Made by a program: the position numbers and the translations under genes. Positions 59,856 through 63,326 of a DNA stretch of 63,326 nucleotides are shown in pieces. The notes below the pieces were generated by a model, which saw nothing but the letters and a program-made list of their open reading frames with translations, was not told where the DNA came from and ran no database searches. This DNA comes from Streptomyces hokutonensis. GTDB lineage: Bacteria > Actinomycetota > Actinomycetes > Streptomycetales > Streptomycetaceae. How positions within the stretch are numbered: the stretch's first letter is position 1; every line of letters starts with the position of its first letter. The stretch spans positions 1-63,326 of the forward strand of contig NZ_BARG01000008.1 of NCBI RefSeq assembly GCF_000376565.1, given 5' to 3'.

Positions 59856-60479
59856 ATGAGTACGGCGGAGGAGACGACCGCGGGCGACCCGCAGGCCTGG
59901 GCAGAGGTCACGCCCGACGCGGCCCGGCGGCTGCTGATCGCCGCCGTGGAGGCCTTCGCCGAGCGCGGCTACCACGCGACGACCACCCGGGACATCGCCG
60001 GCCGCGCCGGGATGAGCCCGGCCGCGCTCTACATCCACTACAAGACCAAGGAAGAGCTGCTCCACCGGATCAGCAGGATCGGCCACGAGAAGGCCCTCGA
60101 CATCCTGCGGACGGCGGCGGCGCGCGAGGGCGGCGCCGCCGAGCGGCTCGCCGACGCGGTGAGCTCCTTCGTGCGCTGGCACGCGGGCGGCCGTACCACC
60201 GCGCGGGTCGTGCAGTACGAACTCGACTCGCTCGGCCCGGACGCCCGCGCCGAGATCCTCGCGCTGCGCCGGCAGGTCGACGCCGAGGTGCGCGGGATCG
60301 TCGAGGACGGGGTCGCGGACGGCTCCTTCGACGTGCCGGACGTGAAGGGCACGACCCTGGCGATCCTGTCGCTGTGCATCGACGTGGCGCGCTGGTTCAG
60401 CCTCGACGGACCCCGGACGCCCGACGAGGTCGGCGCGCTCTACGCCGACCTCGTACTGCGGATGGTGGGGGCCAACTAG
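59856..60479 (+). CDS. TetR family regulator (MaoC regulon)
   Basis: 207 aa. HTH: IAAVEAFAERGYHATTTRDIAGRAGMSPAALYIHYKTKEELLHRIS (residues ~29-75). The HYKTKEELL form and the ligand domain are like KstR2/fatty-acid-type regulators in actinobacteria. ATG has no strong Shine-Dalgarno. A CTAAGC palindrome stands in front of it and in front of the MaoC hydratase that converges on it, so both are probably repressed. Confidence 0.91.
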   Translation: MSTAEETTAGDPQAWAEVTPDAARRLLIAAVEAFAERGYHATTTRDIAGRAGMSPAALYIHYKTKEELLHRISRIGHEKALDILRTAAAREGGAAERLADAVSSFVRWHAGGRTTARVVQYELDSLGPDARAEILALRRQVDAEVRGIVEDGVADGSFDVPDVKGTTLAILSLCIDVARWFSLDGPRTPDEVGALYADLVLRMVGAN

Positions 60480-60504
60480 CCGCCGTAGCGCGGGATCCGG
60501 CCGC

Positions 60505-60966
60505 TCAGAGGTAGTAGCGGGACACCGACTCTGCCGCGCACACCGGCTTGTCGCCGCCCTCGCGCTCCACGGTGAAGGCGACGGTCACCTGGACGCCGCC
60601 CGGTACGTCGTCGACGCCGGTGATCGTCGCGGTGGCGCGCAGCCGGGAGTCGACCGGGACCGGGGCGGGGAAACGGACCTTGTTCGTCCCGTAGTTGACG
60701 CCCATCTTCACGCCCTCGACCTTGATGAGCTGCGGTCCGAAGAGCGGAAGCAGCGACAGGGTGAGGTAGCCGTGCGCGATGGTCGTCCCGAACGGTCCGG
60801 CCGCCGCCTTCTCCGGGTCCACGTGGATCCACTGGTGGTCGCCCGTCGCGTCCGCGAACAGGTCGATCCGCTTCTGGTCCACCTCCAGCCAGTCGGTGTA
60901 CCCCAACTGCTCCCCGACCGCCGCCCGCAGGTCGTCGACGGAGGTGAAGATCCTCGGCTCTGCCAT
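60505..60966 (-). CDS. MaoC family (R)-enoyl-CoA hydratase
   Basis: 153 aa hotdog fold. The hydratase 2 motif is [18 protein letters not shown] with Asp43 and His48, the dyad that hydrates trans-2-enoyl-Co[18 protein letters not shown] is the following conserved helix. It starts [10 protein letters not shown]. It fits with the acyl-CoA dehydrogenase nearby, though the operator before it is of the other type (CTAAGC). Confidence 0.92.
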   Translation of the reverse strand: MAEPRIFTSVDDLRAAVGEQLGYTDWLEVDQKRIDLFADATGDHQWIHVDPEKAAAGPFGTTIAHGYLTLSLLPLFGPQLIKVEGVKMGVNYGTNKVRFPAPVPVDSRLRATATITGVDDVPGGVQVTVAFTVEREGGDKPVCAAESVSRYYL

Positions 60967-61010
60967 GTCCCGGCCTCTCACGTCATCCAGCATCACGCGT
61001 CTCGAAATGT

Positions 61011-61026
61011 CTAAGCAACTGCTTAG
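61011..61026. promoter_or_regulatory. TetR operator D (maoC promoter)
   Basis: CTAAGCAACTGCTTAG: perfect 6-bp arms, 45 bp from the maoC ATG and also within the soxR upstream region. Confidence 0.74.
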
Positions 61027-61091
61027 CATGGTCGTATGCCGGGCCGCTGTCAACGGAACACCCGTGCCGGTGGATGGGTAGGGTTCGAGGG

Positions 61092-61601
61092 GTGCCCCAG
61101 ATTCCCGAGAAGATCCACGAGCTGACCGTCGGCCAACTCGCCGCACGCAGCGGTGCCGCCGTCTCCGCCCTGCACTTCTACGAGGCCAAGGGTCTGATCA
61201 GCAGCCGCCGCACCACGGGCAACCAGCGCAGGTACACCCGTGACACCCTGCGCCGGGTCGCGTTCGTACGGGCCGCCCAGCGCGTCGGCATCCCGCTGGC
61301 CACCATCCGCGAGGCGCTCGCCGAGCTCCCCGAGGAGCGCACCCCGACCCGCGAGGACTGGGCCCACCTCTCCGAGGCCTGGCGCTCCGAACTCGACGAA
61401 CGCATCAAGCAGCTCAACCGCCTCCGCGACCACCTCACCGACTGCATCGGCTGCGGCTGCCTCTCCCTGGCGACCTGCGTCCTCTCCAACCCGGACGACG
61501 TGATCGGCGAACGGGGCGCGGGTTCCCGCCTGATGCCGGAACCGCGCACACGCAAGCCTCGGGGCCGGGGGACGGGACCCGGCCCCGAGGAGCGCGGCTG
61601 A
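61092..61601 (+). CDS. soxR: Redox-sensing MerR regulator SoxR
   Basis: 169 aa from GTG ([20 protein letters not shown]); an ATG 18 bp upstream is possible. MerR HTH (residues ~11-60: [38 protein letters not shown]). The [2Fe-2S] cysteines are Cys118, Cys121, Cys123 and Cys129 ([12 protein letters not shown]), at the same places as in E. coli SoxR. Actinomycete SoxR responds to redox-active antibiotics and activates a small set of genes elsewhere. No soxS is present. The C-terminus is basic and its codons form a terminator stem. Confidence 0.96.
   Translation: MPQIPEKIHELTVGQLAARSGAAVSALHFYEAKGLISSRRTTGNQRRYTRDTLRRVAFVRAAQRVGIPLATIREALAELPEERTPTREDWAHLSEAWRSELDERIKQLNRLRDHLTDCIGCGCLSLATCVLSNPDDVIGERGAGSRLMPEPRTRKPRGRGTGPGPEERG
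61557..61590. terminator. Hairpin inside the 3' end of soxR
   Basis: CCTCGGGGCCGGG and its complement form a 13-bp perfect stem around an 8-nt loop, in the codons for the last ~15 residues. Probably terminates soxR and the convergent RNA ligase. Confidence 0.75.
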
Positions 61602-61620
61602 GCGCATCGCCGGCGGGGCG

Positions 61621-62688
61621 TCACTCGTACTCGGTGCCGCCCTTCCGCGTCAGATACGCCGGACTCACCGCCTTGGCGATCGCCCGGCCGCCGGTCACCG
61701 GGCTGTAGCGCTCCACGGCGGGGCGGATCACTACGCCCTCCCGCAGGTGCAGCTCCCGCCCGGACACGGTCTCGCGGCCGCTCGCGACCTCCAGTACCTG
61801 CTCGATGTCGTACGGCCCCTCGTACAGCCGGGGCACCAACGGCAGCTCCCCGTCGAGGAGTTCGGCCGCGTCCAGCCAGCGCACCGTTCCGTCGATCTCG
61901 GCGGAGACGTCGAACACGGCGTAGCCGAGAGTGCTGCGCCGGCCGTCGGCGCCGTAGGAGAGGTCCTGTACGCCCGCGCCGAACACCTCGCCGAAGATGC
62001 CGACCCGGCGCGCGCCGAGCCGTTCGGCGAGGCGGGCGGCGGTCTCGGGGACGCCGTGGCCGAGGACCGCCCGCCAGTACAGATTGCGCGGATCCTCTTT
62101 CAGGGCAAGGGACTTGGCGCCGAAGCCCTTCGAGGAGACCTGGACGCGGCCGTCCTCGGCGAAGTACGTGAGCAGGCAGGCCGAGCCGTGCAGTTTCTCG
62201 GTCAGGACCACAGCCTCGCCCGGTTCGAATATCCCGGGAAACCGCTGGATGTTCTCGATGTCCACCCAGGGCAGCAGATCGGGCGCGGACTCCACGTCCC
62301 CGTTCATGGTGGGCGGGATCGGCGGTACCCACTTCACGATGCCGAGCAGGTCCGCGAAGTCGGTGCCGTCCAGGGCGGCCCGGGCCAGATCGACGTCCGC
62401 GAGCGCCTTGGGCCGGCACACGATGCCCTGCGACAGCTCACCGCGCAGGCGCACCGCCTTGACCCGGTCGGCGTTGCTCCCCGCGAGGCGTCCGGTGAGC
62501 CCCAACTCCTCGATCAGCGCGGCCGGGAGCACGGACTGCTCGGGGATGTAGACGGCGGTGTCACCGGTGCGGTACTCGCCCTTGGCGACGACGGCCCGGT
62601 ACAGGCCGACCTGGGCCAGTTCGAGGGCGTCGGCGTTCGGGTGTTCGTGGACGGTCAGCACTTCGGCGGTGACGCGCAGCGTCGACAT
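61621..62688 (-). CDS. ATP-dependent RNA ligase, Rnl5 (DraRnl) family
   Basis: 355 aa. An N-terminal OB-type domain (~1-125) precedes the nucleotidyltransferase domain, as in Deinococcus Rnl. Motif I is EKLHGSA with Lys165, the adenylated lysine and the same number as in DraRnl. Motif IIIa GIFGEVFGAG, motif IV REGVVIRP and motif V IAKAVS are visible. It seals RNA (or RNA 3'-OH/DNA hybrid) nicks. No Hen1/Pnkp end-healing genes are near. It converges with soxR with a 19-bp gap. Confidence 0.9.
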   Translation of the reverse strand: MSTLRVTAEVLTVHEHPNADALELAQVGLYRAVVAKGEYRTGDTAVYIPEQSVLPAALIEELGLTGRLAGSNADRVKAVRLRGELSQGIVCRPKALADVDLARAALDGTDFADLLGIVKWVPPIPPTMNGDVESAPDLLPWVDIENIQRFPGIFEPGEAVVLTEKLHGSACLLTYFAEDGRVQVSSKGFGAKSLALKEDPRNLYWRAVLGHGVPETAARLAERLGARRVGIFGEVFGAGVQDLSYGADGRRSTLGYAVFDVSAEIDGTVRWLDAAELLDGELPLVPRLYEGPYDIEQVLEVASGRETVSGRELHLREGVVIRPAVERYSPVTGGRAIAKAVSPAYLTRKGGTEYE

Positions 62689-62844
62689 CGGGGCTCCTCG
62701 GGTTCCTCAGCTGGGTTTCATCGTCCTCAACTGTCCTGATACGAAACCGGGTTGAGCGAGTGGAATTTCGGCTGCTAGGGCCGGGCCACGGCGGGCGCCG
62801 AAACCGGTTGGTCGTGACTCCGTGGCCTGTGTTTCCATTCCGGA

Positions 62845-63326
62845 GTGAACATCCGGGAGAGGGCCGACGGCGATGTCGAGCAGTGCGTGCGGGTCCTCGC
62901 GGAGGTGCACGCGCACGACGGCTATCCGGTCAACTGGCCCGACCGGCCCGGCGAGTGGCTGACACACGGTCCCTCGCTGGGCTCCTGGGTCGCCGAACGC
63001 GAGGGCCGCCTCGTCGGGCATGTCGGACTGGCGCCCGCCGGCGAAGGCGATCTGGCACCGGTGTTGTGGGGCGAGCGGACGGGGGTGCCGCCGGGTACGG
63101 CCGCCGTCGTCGGCAGACTGTTCGTCTCCCCGCGGGCGAGGGGACATCGGATCGGCGCACAGTTGATCGGCCGGGCGGTGCGGGAGGCGCGGCGGCACGG
63201 CCTGCATCCGGTGCTCGACGTCGTCACCACCGACACCGCCGCGGCCGCCCTGTACGAGCGGCTGGGCTGGGAACTGATGGCCACGGTCGAGCAGCGATGG
63301 AGTCCCCGGCAGACGGTGGCTGTCAG
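62845..63326 (+). CDS. GNAT family N-acetyltransferase (3' end cut by window)
   Basis: GTG start (VNIRERADGDVEQCVRVLAE), then open for 160 codons to the window edge. The acetyl-CoA loop is RLFVSPRARGHRIGAQLIGRAV and the C-terminal ALYERLGWELMATVEQRW completes the fold, so little is missing. Substrate unknown. Confidence 0.85.
   Translation, partial: MNIRERADGDVEQCVRVLAEVHAHDGYPVNWPDRPGEWLTHGPSLGSWVAEREGRLVGHVGLAPAGEGDLAPVLWGERTGVPPGTAAVVGRLFVSPRARGHRIGAQLIGRAVREARRHGLHPVLDVVTTDTAAAALYERLGWELMATVEQRWSPRQTVAV

Noticed and set aside
1..63326. Biosynthetic gene cluster, prophage, insertion sequences, tRNA/rRNA genes
   Set aside because: No PKS/NRPS/terpene cores, integrases, transposases, att-like repeats or RNA genes were recognised on either strand.

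Overview
The window is very G+C-rich, its genes end codons in G or C, GTG and TTG starts are frequent, and its families (DnaE2/ImuB, class F sortase, LAxTG surface protein, secreted proteases and lipases, DUF4331, DUF402, DUF5925) are typical of a Streptomyces-type actinomycete chromosome. From memory, and unchecked, the order from dnaE2 to soxR resembles the Streptomyces coelicolor core interval SCO1739 back to SCO1697. I see no rRNA, tRNA, insertion sequence, prophage or CRISPR array. This is a core chromosomal segment with many small regulons.

Layout. 1-9.8 kb: tail of a slipin, secreted S1 protease, an ABC-2-like membrane protein, the mutagenic cassette dnaE2-imuB behind a LexA-like box, a cupin/MarR pair sharing a duplicated operator, and a secreted lipase behind a CRP-type palindrome. 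9.8-16 kb: a copper LPMO with a sortase signal, two GNATs, a methyltransferase, DUF402, a GntR regulator and an AAA ATPase. 16-24.7 kb: a polysaccharide locus with a membrane-anchored glycoside hydrolase converging on a four-gene operon (two GT2 enzymes, a polysaccharide deacetylase, and a flippase fused to a second multi-span domain). 24.8-28.8 kb: subtilase, GDSL esterase, Ser/Thr kinase.

28.8-36 kb holds the most interesting module: DUF4331 protein, His-rich TPR membrane protein and His-rich NicO/RcnA-type transporter, divergent from an ECF sigma factor and a zinc-type (HX3CX2C) RskA anti-sigma factor. The two divergent genes have matching promoter-like elements, which suggests a self-contained metal-responsive system. 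36-44.8 kb: CoA transferase, DrrAB-type exporter with its TetR repressor and paired operators, a stand-alone type ISP restriction-enzyme specificity domain, GntR and homogentisate dioxygenase, lipoprotein, TetR. 45-53.9 kb: molybdopterin oxidoreductase, citrate transporter, MFS, a surface protein with class F sortase, MsmK-like ATPase, DUF3574.

53.9-61 kb contains two fatty-acid or alcohol/aldehyde catabolic regulons whose TetR operators can be matched by eye: an AAACTA-type site in front of both the ALDH-ADH pair and the TetR/acyl-CoA dehydrogenase pair, and a CTAAGC-type site in front of both a second TetR and a MaoC hydratase. The window ends with SoxR, an Rnl5-type RNA ligase and a truncated GNAT. 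Several operons terminate at long perfect hairpins, two of which lie inside the 3' ends of coding sequences.
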